Source: an uncultured Verrucomicrobiales bacterium
GTDB taxonomy: Bacteria; Verrucomicrobiota; Verrucomicrobiia; Verrucomicrobiales; Akkermansiaceae
Reading direction: 5' to 3'
Assembly: GCA_938001985.1 (NCBI GenBank)
Contig: CALLBE010000129.1
Span: 1 to 8,638 of the forward strand
Length of the DNA stretch: 8,638 nt
The notes below the pieces were generated by a model. It did not search any database, was not told the DNA's origin, and was given only the letters and a program-made list of their open reading frames with translations. Positions 1-6,179 of the stretch are shown here, piece after piece. Within the stretch, counting starts at the first letter, position 1, and the number at the start of each line of letters is the position of its first letter. A program made the position numbers and the translations under genes.

Positions 1-525
1 GCCCTCACTCGTAATCGCCATGTCAGAAATACGACCCAAAAAGACCCAAACAAAAAAGGCGTGGGTTAGCTCATGCCCCAACACATATAAAAATAAGAAA
101 AAGCGCTCCAATACCCGTGTATAAAAGATCAAAGCCCACAACGCCCCTCCTCCCAAGAAGCACCAAATCACAGGTTTTAGTAGAAACCCTTGCTGGACTT
201 CCACTTTGAATTTCATGAATACAGCCGCACCAATCAAATAAGTGAGAACAAAGAAACCAGCACCCCACACCCAGTTTAACCACACTTGCAACACGTCCCA
301 AAAAGAATCGTAGGGCTTCGCTAAAGTCGTGTGATACCTTTTTTCCCGCCTATCGTCACGGCGATCTCTAAGGTGCTTATTGGTTTTCGCCTCAGCTTGG
401 TGAGTGACGGAACTCCAAACCTCTGACCAACTCGCTCGTTTTTTCCGGGCTTCACGACGACGACGAACGGAAGAATTCTCCCAATTCTTCCTTCCCGAGG
501 TTTTCGATGGTCTTAGTCGTCCCAC
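1..525 (-). CDS. Membrane HEXXH zinc metallopeptidase (M50-like), N-terminal part
   Basis: The gene runs off the left edge, so only the first 175 residues are present. The frame is open from a stop pair at 529-534 to position 1. The only plausible early start is GTG at 523-525, because the next ATG in frame lies near residue 104. Residues 1-70 are hydrophilic and very basic (RRRREARKKR near 21-30). Hydrophobic segments follow at about 75-103, 117-135 and 142-163. The third carries GHELTHAFF, with HELTH at residues 151-155: H151 and H155 would bind zinc and E152 would be the catalytic base. This membrane-embedded HEXXH, followed by VFLGRISDMAITSEG, resembles proteins annotated as M50-family metallopeptidases in Verrucomicrobia (recalled, not searched). 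M50 proper usually has HEXGH, so the family call is tentative. The third zinc ligand would lie outside the window. The substrate is unknown. It is divergent from gpsA. Confidence 0.72.
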   Translation of the reverse strand, partial: MGRLRPSKTSGRKNWENSSVRRRREARKKRASWSEVWSSVTHQAEAKTNKHLRDRRDDRREKRYHTTLAKPYDSFWDVLQVWLNWVWGAGFFVLTYLIGAAVFMKFKVEVQQGFLLKPVIWCFLGGGALWALIFYTRVLERFFLFLYVLGHELTHAFFVWVFLGRISDMAITSEG

Positions 526-552
526 TGCCTATCATAAGAGTCTATTAATTGA

Positions 553-568
553 TTTTTATCGATAAAAA
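553..568. promoter_or_regulatory. Perfect 16-bp palindrome in a divergent promoter region
   Basis: TTTTTATCGATAAAAA reads the same on both strands and sits in the 85-bp gap between the divergent metallopeptidase gene and gpsA, about 40 bp from each start. The position suits an operator or a shared regulatory site. The sequence is AT-rich and could arise by chance. I recognise no specific regulator's motif. Confidence 0.25.
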
Positions 569-610
569 AAATCGACACGGCTTAACAAATTTTTTTCTCT
601 TTAACCAAGA

Positions 611-1606
611 ATGAATATTTTAGTCATTGGAGCAGGATCATGGGGAAGCTGCCTCGCAAACCTTTTGGCTAAGCAAGGTCACTCCGTTCAACTCTCCTGC
701 CGCCGAGCCGAACAAGCTGAGGAAATAAACCTCCATTCAACCAATGAGAAGTATTTACCCAAGGTCTTGTTCTCAAAAAATATTGAAGCCATTGCTTCCT
801 TCGATCAAATCTCCCCAGAGACCGAGCTGATCGTTTCCGCAGCGCCTTCCGCCGCCTTAACACAACTCTTAACGGAGCTCTCTAAGCTCAGCTTTTTAAG
901 CAAAACTCCCATTGTCTCTTGCACCAAAGGACTGGAGGCAGAAACAGGCCGCCGCCTCAGCGAAGTGATTCAAGATCATTTCCCACACAACGAAATCGCG
1001 ATACTCTCCGGCCCCAACCATGCTGAAGAAATCGCCCAAGAACTCCCTGCTTGCGGCGTAATTGGAGCCAGCCACATGGATTTGTGCACAACGCTTCAAT
1101 CCGTTTTTAGCACGCCCTACTTCCGAATTTACAGAAGCACTGACGTGAAAGGAATCGAATACGGAGGCTGTATAAAAAACACCTACGCAATCGCTGCAGG
1201 CATCGCTGCAGGAATGAACTTAGGTGATAACGCCGTGGCCGCTCTCGTGACACGAGCGCTGGCAGAGATGTCTCGATTAGGCGTTGCCCTAGGCGGAAAT
1301 ATTGAAACCTTCATGGGATTATCTGGCGTTGGAGACTTAATCACCACTTGTTTCTCAGAACACAGCCGAAACAACCAAATCGGTCGAAAGCTAGGTGAAG
1401 GCATGACTCTCGAAGCCGCCGTGGCTTCACTCGGCATGGTGGCTGAAGGGGTTCGAAACACCAAGGCCAGCTACTTTATCGCAAAGTCGACAGGAATAGA
1501 AACCCCTCTCATCAACGCCGTTTACCAAATACTCTATGAGTCTAAACCGGCCAAAGAAGCGTTAAGCCAGCTTTTAGCAAGAGGTCTAAAAACCGAGTTT
1601 CAATAA
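611..1606 (+). CDS. gpsA: Glycerol-3-phosphate dehydrogenase [NAD(P)+]
   Basis: This cytosolic enzyme reversibly reduces dihydroxyacetone phosphate to sn-glycerol 3-phosphate, the backbone of membrane phospholipids. The 331 residues match the usual family length. The N-terminal Rossmann fold opens with MNILVIGAGSWGSCLA, whose GxGxxG loop binds the cofactor. SCTKGLE (around K106) and LSGPNHAEE (from 132) are conserved family motifs. GGCIKNTYAIAAGI supplies the catalytic lysine K189. GLSGVGDLITTC (236-247) and SRNNQ (252-256) complete the substrate-binding helical domain. The ATG at 611 is directly before the first beta strand, so the start is secure, although no Shine-Dalgarno sequence precedes it. 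Its plus strand is strongly C-rich (hand count for 841-1020: 61 C to 33 G). A terminator hairpin follows the stop. Confidence 0.97.
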   Translation: MNILVIGAGSWGSCLANLLAKQGHSVQLSCRRAEQAEEINLHSTNEKYLPKVLFSKNIEAIASFDQISPETELIVSAAPSAALTQLLTELSKLSFLSKTPIVSCTKGLEAETGRRLSEVIQDHFPHNEIAILSGPNHAEEIAQELPACGVIGASHMDLCTTLQSVFSTPYFRIYRSTDVKGIEYGGCIKNTYAIAAGIAAGMNLGDNAVAALVTRALAEMSRLGVALGGNIETFMGLSGVGDLITTCFSEHSRNNQIGRKLGEGMTLEAAVASLGMVAEGVRNTKASYFIAKSTGIETPLINAVYQILYESKPAKEALSQLLARGLKTEFQ

Positions 1607-1631
1607 AGCTCTCTATAAAAAACCTCCTCAA

Positions 1632-1663
1632 CGCTAAATAGAAGGTTCCCGGTTCTTTTAGCG
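1632..1663. terminator. Bidirectional terminator hairpin between gpsA and a convergent gene
   Basis: The left arm CGCTAAATAGAA (1632-1643) pairs with TTCTTTTAGCG (1653-1663), giving 11 base pairs with a single bulged T and a 9-nt loop. On the plus strand it is followed by CTTTTAACTCTTTTAAC. On the minus strand a TTTTTT run comes about ten bases after the stem. It lies exactly between the stop of gpsA (1606) and the stop of the convergent gene (1676), so it can end transcription from both sides. Confidence 0.7.
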
Positions 1664-1675
1664 CTTTTAACTCTT

Positions 1676-1969
1676 TTAACGTAAAGCTTTGGTCGCTATT
1701 TCAAGCCACTCTTTTTCAAAGCTTTCTTTTTCTTTAGGCGCTTTTACGCCCGCTCTTTCATACCAGTAGCAGGCATTCCAATAATCGCCTTCCACTCGGT
1801 GTAAATAAGCGTGAATGTGCTCACCAAGCGGTGAAGAAACCCTTTCACACAAGTCATGAGCTCTCTCCCACTCTCCAGCAGCTTCACACCACAAGGCTTC
1901 CAATCCTAAGCTCAAATTCTCAGGTTTCTTACCACTCAAGGCCATTTCACGCAGTTGATTCGAAGTCAT
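1676..1969 (-). CDS. Conserved 97-residue helical protein of unknown function
   Basis: This is an acidic-to-neutral soluble protein with no signal peptide or membrane segment. The central part (residues 19-73) resembles a small family of bacterial hypothetical proteins that I recall with the pattern LSLxLxALWxxAxGxWxxAHxL, then IHAYLHRxEGDxxNAxYWYxRAG. All of these positions are recognisable here: ALWCEAAGEWERAHDL, HAYLHRVEGDYWNA and CYWYERAG. The helix-turn-helix hairpin pattern suggests a degenerate TPR or Sel1-like repeat, so protein binding is possible, but no function is known to me. ATG at 1967-1969 is preceded by ACAAGGT, a weak Shine-Dalgarno match very close to the start. It converges on gpsA and diverges from rsfS, so it is probably a single-gene unit. 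Confidence 0.8.
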   Translation of the reverse strand: MTSNQLREMALSGKKPENLSLGLEALWCEAAGEWERAHDLCERVSSPLGEHIHAYLHRVEGDYWNACYWYERAGVKAPKEKESFEKEWLEIATKALR

Positions 1970-2055
1970 ACCTTGTTTTCTTCAAATTCAAGCTATGTAT
2001 CAATGTAAAAAATACCAGCTTGCTACTTCTCTTATAGCATTCTAGCGTTTCTCAA

Positions 2056-2424
2056 ATGACATCTAAAGAACTAGCTCTTATATGCGCAAAAGCCGCTGAT
2101 GATATCCAAGCTGATGATATCCAAATCCTTGACCTCAAGGGTATCTCAACGCTAACGGATTTCATGATTATTTGCTCAGGAACTTCCATGCCCCACCTCA
2201 AAGCTATCTTGCGTGAAATCGCAAATAATGTTGAGGAAATGACCAAGGGTGAGCGCCCTGCTGGTAAAGAAGGTAAAACTGACACCCGCTGGGTTGTTCT
2301 GGATTACATTGATGTGATGATTCATATCATGCATGAAGACATGAGAGACATCTATCGTCTGGAGGATTTATGGAAAGACGCGCCTAGATTAGATTTCACC
2401 TCGAGTTCCGAGGATTCTGAATAG
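2056..2424 (+). CDS. rsfS: Ribosomal silencing factor RsfS
   Basis: RsfS (RsfA/Iojap family) binds protein uL14 on the 50S subunit and blocks joining of the subunits when nutrients are short. The 122 residues fit the family length. Family features in order are the N-terminal helix with AADDIQ repeated, ILDLKGISTLTDFMIICSG (24-42), a histidine-containing SMPHLKAI helix, and the signature RWVVLDYIDVMIHIM (78-92) followed by DIYRLEDLW. Residues 14-23 are ADDIQ twice, encoded by a perfect 15-bp tandem duplication. It starts the rsfS-recR pair, with 31 bp to recR. The start ATG has no Shine-Dalgarno sequence. Confidence 0.95.
   Translation: MTSKELALICAKAADDIQADDIQILDLKGISTLTDFMIICSGTSMPHLKAILREIANNVEEMTKGERPAGKEGKTDTRWVVLDYIDVMIHIMHEDMRDIYRLEDLWKDAPRLDFTSSSEDSE
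2095..2124. repeat. Perfect 2 x 15-bp tandem repeat inside rsfS
   Basis: GCTGATGATATCCAA occurs twice without a mismatch (2095-2109 and 2110-2124). It is codon-aligned and encodes ADDIQ-ADDIQ at residues 14-23 of RsfS. The reading frame is kept. Confidence 0.97.
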
Positions 2425-2455
2425 AGTTTATTCATCCTCACATTCTTATTCACCC

Positions 2456-3076
2456 ATGAATTACCCTCCTTCTATTGACGCTCTCATTGAGGCTTTAAAA
2501 GGAATGCCTGGGGTTGGTGGCAGAAGCGCGGAAAAGCTAGCTCTCTGGTTCTTATCTCATAAAAAAAGAAACCCCATTGATCTAGCCGAGGCCCTGGTAA
2601 ACTCAACCACGCAGATTCAGCTCTGTGAGCTTTGTGGATTCTTTCAAGAAAAAGAAGAGACCTGCTCAGCCTGTCGAGAATCAGAAAAACACCCTCACAC
2701 CATTTGTGTGGTTGAAAAAGCATCGGACGTGCTCTCCATGAGCCGATCCAATACCTTAAAATCTGGATATCACGTCTTAGGAGGCAAGCTCTCTCCTTTA
2801 GACAACATCACTCCCGAGGACCTCAATATAGAGAGCTTGATTAAACGTGTTAAAGGTCTTGTGAGCGAAAACCAGCCCATTGAAGTCATTTTAGCTCTGG
2901 GCGCTGATATCGAGGCTCAAGCAACCGCTCAATTCATCGCCAACCGACTGACGAAGCTTAGCTCTTTGTGTTCAGTCACTCAACTCGCTCAAGGTTTAGC
3001 TGCAGGAACCTCCTTAAGTCATGCCGATGGGCTGACACTTAAACACGCTTTTGATGGTCGGAAAAAGATTTCTTAA
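2456..3076 (+). CDS. recR: Recombination protein RecR
   Basis: RecR works with RecO (and RecF) to load RecA on gapped single-stranded DNA during recombinational repair. The 206 residues are close to the usual 195-205. The helix-hairpin-helix DNA-binding region is GMPGVGGRSAEKLAL (16-30). The zinc finger has CELC (57-60) and CSAC (70-73). The Toprim domain starts at ICVVE (83-87) and continues through YHVLGGKLSPLDNI. The later motif, usually ATNPTVEGEATA, is here ALGADIEAQATA (147-158). The C-terminal motif, usually GGELEYxDxxTL, is changed to AAGTSLSHADGLTL. The fold is clear but these two motifs are divergent. The start ATG directly precedes the usual N-terminal helix. It follows rsfS on the same strand and is likely cotranscribed. 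Confidence 0.95.
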   Translation: MNYPPSIDALIEALKGMPGVGGRSAEKLALWFLSHKKRNPIDLAEALVNSTTQIQLCELCGFFQEKEETCSACRESEKHPHTICVVEKASDVLSMSRSNTLKSGYHVLGGKLSPLDNITPEDLNIESLIKRVKGLVSENQPIEVILALGADIEAQATAQFIANRLTKLSSLCSVTQLAQGLAAGTSLSHADGLTLKHAFDGRKKIS

Positions 3077-3318
3077 GCCCTCTCAATAAGTTGTGAATAA
3101 CTCTGCGCATAACCTATGAGTAATTTTATGAATATCTTTTAGACATAATTACTCCCTAGATACTAAAAAGTTATCGAGATTTTTTATCACCGTAAATTAT
3201 TGAAAATCAAAACGCTATCGACTTGTTCACTTATTAACACTCTATAATAATAATACTTTTATATATTTATATAGATTAATAATTAGTATCTTGTGTGAAC
3301 AAATAAATTACTAGCCCC
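3077..3318. other. AT-rich gap with DnaA-box-like sequences
   Basis: This 242-bp stretch holds no credible gene. TGTGAATAA (3092-3100) is the reverse complement of TTATTCACA, which fits the DnaA-box consensus TTATNCACA. One-mismatch relatives lie at 3231-3239 (TTATTAACA) and 3294-3302 (TGTGAACAA). TTGTTCAC (3223-3230) and GTGAACAA (3295-3302) form an inverted pair around a very AT-rich core with ATA repeats. It must contain the promoter of the rhomboid gene. A replication or DnaA-regulated role is only a hypothesis, because matches of this quality are not rare in AT-rich DNA. Confidence 0.35.
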
Positions 3319-4170
3319 ATGTTCGGTGAATTAAACACATCTCAAAAATCTGGTTTTTTACCTCACAGTCCAGTCAGTCGTTTTTTGATCATTTCTTGTT
3401 TGGCTATTTTTTTGATCGAGTTCTTTTTTCAGATCACCCCGTTCACTCGTTATGGTTTTTTGAGTTACCATGAGTTGGTTTCTAATTTTCAACTCTGGAG
3501 ATTACTCAGTTTTCAATTCTTACATGCGGACTTTAGGCACATCTTAGGGAATCTCTTGGGATTGTATTTTTTTGCTCCGGTGCTTGAACAGTGGTTGGGG
3601 TCTAAACGATTCACGGTTTATTATTTGATTTGTGGCATCTCTGGGGGGCTTGTTTTCATCCTAGCAACGTATTGGGGGTGGATACCTCCCAATCGATTAG
3701 TCGGAGCTTCAGCAGGCCTTTACGGGCTTTTTATAGCTTTGTTTATATTAAGGCCACACACCAAGGTTCATCTCTTCTTTTTGCCAATAGCGATCAGCAT
3801 TCGATGGGTGGTGATTGGCTTATTAGTCTTTGCTGGCCTCAGTATTTTCATAACCGGAGTCAATGCGGGTGGGGAATACTCCCATTTAGGAGGGGCTTTA
3901 ATGGGTTATATTTTACTCAAGAACCCACAGGCACTAAACTTTCTAACCTCCTTTTTTTTAAATCAGCCTTTTGGTGTGCAGAAAAACCAGCGAAAGCACT
4001 CGGCTTCAGGGCTGGAAAACTATGAGCCTAAAATAAAACCCAGAGTTGAGATTAAAAGAGCTAATACGCCAGAGATTGATCGCATATTGGATAAGATATC
4101 AGCAGAAGGTTTGCATTCGATTACGGATGAAGAACGAGAGATTTTAAACCAATTTTCAAAGAGTAAATAA
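3319..4170 (+). CDS. Rhomboid family intramembrane serine protease
   Basis: Rhomboids cleave membrane proteins inside the lipid bilayer. This 283-residue protein has about six hydrophobic segments between residues 20 and 205. LWRLLSFQFLHADFRHILGN (59-78) contains the conserved WR and the HxxxN motif with N78. LVGASAGLYG (127-136) gives the catalytic serine S131 in GxSxG. EYSHLGGALMGY (186-197) gives the catalytic histidine H189. The catalytic dyad is therefore complete. After the last membrane segment a basic linker leads to IDRILDKISAEGLHSITDEE (253-272), which resembles the cytoplasmic DUF6576-type tail found on rhomboids of Bacteroidetes and Verrucomicrobia (recalled). The substrate is unknown. 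ATG at 3319 has no Shine-Dalgarno sequence. The plus strand here is G-rich, unlike the upstream genes. Confidence 0.93.
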   Translation: MFGELNTSQKSGFLPHSPVSRFLIISCLAIFLIEFFFQITPFTRYGFLSYHELVSNFQLWRLLSFQFLHADFRHILGNLLGLYFFAPVLEQWLGSKRFTVYYLICGISGGLVFILATYWGWIPPNRLVGASAGLYGLFIALFILRPHTKVHLFFLPIAISIRWVVIGLLVFAGLSIFITGVNAGGEYSHLGGALMGYILLKNPQALNFLTSFFLNQPFGVQKNQRKHSASGLENYEPKIKPRVEIKRANTPEIDRILDKISAEGLHSITDEEREILNQFSKSK

Positions 4171-4235
4171 ATATATCAAAAGGCTTTGTTGTTTTAATAT
4201 AGACTTTCAAATCAAAATTTAGCAAAACTCAACGC

Positions 4236-4832
4236 ATGAATAAGGAGTTACTTAAATTTGTTGCCTTGGTATTTTTACTAGTAACTTTTCAAGTTTTAGG
4301 AGCCTTTCAATCCAGTGCATTGCCTAATTTTCAACCCATAGCTGCGCTTCTATTCTGTGGATTCGCAACGATGAAGAAAGGTTTGAGCTGGTTGACTCTA
4401 GGCGCTTGGTTTATCGCTTACCCCTTCACCACTCGCTTGAACGGGGATTATGATTTGTTTTCAACAACGCTGTTGGTTCAGGTTTTTGCTTTAGCCTTAA
4501 TCATTGGTTTGGGTTATGGACTTTCGAAATACGCTAAGAAGTCTTTTGTAACACTCTTATTCGGGTCTGTGCTTTCAGCAGGGTTATTTTACGCCGTTAC
4601 GAATACCTTCTCATGGCTGTCATCACCACTTTATACGAAAGACTGGGTGGGTTTTTATGAAGCCTTTTGGGCAGGGCCTAAAGGGTCGGCTCTACCAACG
4701 TGGTCGTTTTTCCGTAATTCACTCGCAGCCAATGTTTTGTTCACCTCATTGTATGGGCTTAGCATGCTGAAAATCAAAAGCTTGAGTTTGAATAACTCAT
4801 CAGAAAAAGAGCTTTCTTTAGACGCTAAGTAA
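4236..4832 (+). CDS. DUF6580-like integral membrane protein
   Basis: The 198 residues form about five to six membrane segments: roughly 8-25, 33-48, 50-65, 76-96, 103-122 and 160-178. LPNFQPIAALLFCG (29-42) and the stretch from FYAVTNTFSWLSSPLY to FFRNSLAANVLFTSLYG match what I recall of DUF6580, whose members often end in a PF(F)RNSLLGDLLF-like motif and are described as putative transport proteins resembling S components of ECF transporters. No substrate can be inferred. The stop lies 2 bp before pth, so the two are almost certainly cotranscribed. The C-terminus (SLSLNNSSEKELSLDAK) is hydrophilic. No Shine-Dalgarno sequence is present. Confidence 0.75.
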   Translation: MNKELLKFVALVFLLVTFQVLGAFQSSALPNFQPIAALLFCGFATMKKGLSWLTLGAWFIAYPFTTRLNGDYDLFSTTLLVQVFALALIIGLGYGLSKYAKKSFVTLLFGSVLSAGLFYAVTNTFSWLSSPLYTKDWVGFYEAFWAGPKGSALPTWSFFRNSLAANVLFTSLYGLSMLKIKSLSLNNSSEKELSLDAK

Positions 4833-4834
4833 GC

Positions 4835-5434
4835 ATGTTTAATCTTTTTCGAAAAGAGTCTTTAGATTTACCAGAATCATTCATGGGTTTTAAATTAATT
4901 GTCGGTTTAGGAAACCCAGGTCGTAAGTACACGGAAACTCGCCATAATATTGGCTTCATGATTCTCGATAAATGGGTCGAGGAGTTAGGAGTGTCTTGGG
5001 AAAAAAAGCTCAACTGGCGTTCTGAGCAAGTGAAGACCGAATACGGTTGGCTCATGAAGCCCATGACTTTTATGAACCGTTCAGGCTTCTCAGTCGGGCA
5101 TTTCTGTCGTTATCACAAAATTAAGCCTGAGGAGGTTCTCTGTGTTTACGACGATACTTCGTTTGAGTTGGGATCAATTAAATTTAAGTTAAAAGGCTCT
5201 TCAGGGGGGCATAATGGGATCAAGTCTTTGATTAATGATCTGGGTTCAGAAAACTTCCCTCGTCTAAAAGTCGGCATCGGTCAACCTCTTCACGAAGAGT
5301 TAGCAGATTACGTGCTGGGCAAATTCACAGACGAAGAGGAGCAGGGGCTTGAAGATGGTATTCTAAAGGCTGTGAAGGCACTCCAAGTCTGCCAAACCGA
5401 AGGGTTTGAATCAGCGGCAAATCAATTCAACTAA
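4835..5434 (+). CDS. pth: Peptidyl-tRNA hydrolase
   Basis: Pth releases peptides from prematurely dropped peptidyl-tRNA so that the tRNA can be reused; it is an essential cytosolic enzyme in bacteria. FKLIVGLGNPGRKYTETRHN holds N27 and the catalytic H37. TFMNRSG has N81, VYDDTSF has D106, and SGGHNGIKS has N127; these correspond to N10, H20, N68, D93 and N114 of the E. coli enzyme. The first ATG at 4835 gives 199 residues with a 16-residue extension before the usual start. A second ATG at 4883 (M17) would give the standard N-terminus MGFKLIVGLGNPG and 183 residues. Neither has a Shine-Dalgarno sequence. I kept 4835 because it is 2 bp after the previous stop, but 4883 is equally plausible. Confidence 0.96.
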   Translation: MFNLFRKESLDLPESFMGFKLIVGLGNPGRKYTETRHNIGFMILDKWVEELGVSWEKKLNWRSEQVKTEYGWLMKPMTFMNRSGFSVGHFCRYHKIKPEEVLCVYDDTSFELGSIKFKLKGSSGGHNGIKSLINDLGSENFPRLKVGIGQPLHEELADYVLGKFTDEEEQGLEDGILKAVKALQVCQTEGFESAANQFN

Positions 5435-5440
5435 AGAGTT

Positions 5441-6043
5441 ATGATTATCGCTTTAAACAAGCCTTATCTCATGCTTTCTCAGTTCAACCCCAACCCTGAG
5501 AAAGACGATCAACTGACCTTGCGAGATCTTCCTATCGAGGTTCCAAATTCAGTCGTTCCTCTCGGTCGACTTGATTATGATTCCGAAGGGCTTTTGCTCT
5601 TAAGTGATGAATCAGATTTGGATCAAAAACTCCTTCACCCAAGAAACGAACACCGCAGGCGTTACCACGTCTTAGTCGAAGGAGAGCCACAAGCAGATGA
5701 TTTGGCAAAATTCCATCAAGGTGGGTTGCAAATCCGAGTCTCAGGCAAGTCTCATGCTTGCAAACCAGCTCGCGCTCGAGTGCTTAAGGAAGAGCCGTCC
5801 TTTCTTTGGGAGCGCACACCGGCTGTACGCACTCGAAAAACCATTGTAGACACCTGGATGATGCTAGAGCTTCGAGAAGGGAAGAACCGCCAAGTGCGTC
5901 GCATGACCGCAGCCGCAGGCTTCCCAACCCTACGCCTCGTCCGAACAGGCATGGGATCCATGTCTCTCGATAGCTTAAATCTTAAACCCGGCGAATGGGT
6001 TGAGCTGACGGAAGAACACCGCAAACAAATCTTCGCGCGGTAG
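5441..6043 (+). CDS. rluE: 23S rRNA pseudouridine synthase, RluE-type (RsuA family)
   Basis: RsuA-family enzymes convert uridine to pseudouridine in rRNA; RluE of E. coli modifies U2457 of 23S rRNA. VVPLGRLDYDSEGLLLLS contains the catalytic aspartate D45 in RLD. The later motif REGKNRQVRRMTAAAGFPTL and the ending TGMGSMSLDSLNLKPGEW closely follow the RluE pattern, as does the FLWERTPAVRTRKTI segment before it. Like RluE, it lacks an N-terminal S4 domain and starts directly at ALNKPYLMLSQF. The length of 200 residues fits. It begins 6 bp after pth and is probably the last gene of that unit. It is the last gene of host-like composition before the restriction-modification cassette. Confidence 0.9.
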   Translation: MIIALNKPYLMLSQFNPNPEKDDQLTLRDLPIEVPNSVVPLGRLDYDSEGLLLLSDESDLDQKLLHPRNEHRRRYHVLVEGEPQADDLAKFHQGGLQIRVSGKSHACKPARARVLKEEPSFLWERTPAVRTRKTIVDTWMMLELREGKNRQVRRMTAAAGFPTLRLVRTGMGSMSLDSLNLKPGEWVELTEEHRKQIFAR

Positions 6044-6133
6044 CGTGGGGTATTTGATTTTGACAACGAATAAAATTGTTAGGATCTGCTTTCATAGTCT
6101 TTTTTAATTCGTTTTATTAATTGCTATTAGCGC

Positions 6134-6139
6134 TACAAT
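6134..6139 (+). promoter_or_regulatory. Candidate -10 box upstream of the methyltransferase gene
   Basis: TACAAT matches five of six bases of the sigma-70 -10 consensus and lies 40 bp before the ATG at 6180. At the right distance upstream I find only a weak T-rich -35 region. A perfect TTGACA lies at 6060-6065 but has no -10 box at usual spacing. The 136-bp gap is AT-rich, so this is a weak prediction. Confidence 0.25.
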
Positions 6140-6179
6140 AATAAAAAATATTCAGTTGTATTACCAAAATATAATTCTT

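Noticed and set aside
71..301. Open frame of 76 codons on the minus strand
   Set aside because: It overlaps the metallopeptidase frame, which carries the HELTH motif and is open over 525 bases; this frame shows no family features.
1183..1464. Open frame of 93 codons on the minus strand
   Set aside because: It is antisense to the conserved catalytic part of gpsA and shows no family features.
1622..1630. AGGAGG on the minus strand
   Set aside because: It looks like a strong Shine-Dalgarno sequence but has no start codon and open frame after it; it lies between the terminator and gpsA by chance.
3242..3256. ATA triplet run
   Set aside because: Only about four imperfect units within an AT-rich gap; not a real microsatellite or iteron array.
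3630..4025. Open frame of 131 codons on the plus strand
   Set aside because: It lies wholly inside the rhomboid gene in another frame and has no recognisable motifs.
6060..6065. Perfect -35 box TTGACA after rluE
   Set aside because: No -10 box occurs at 16-18 bp spacing; the nearest candidate, TAGGAT at 6080, is only 14 bp away.
5752..6066. Open frame of 104 codons on the minus strand
   Set aside because: It is antisense to rluE; its arginine- and serine-rich composition is typical of a shadow frame.
6067..6111. Possible hairpin after rluE (CGAATAAAA with TTTTAATTCG)
   Set aside because: The stem is AT-rich and bulged with a loop of about 25 bases; it is too weak to call a terminator.
6156..6179. 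TTG start eight codons upstream for the methyltransferase
   Set aside because: The ATG at 6180 is a better start codon and the extra residues carry no conserved feature; no Shine-Dalgarno sequence favours the TTG.
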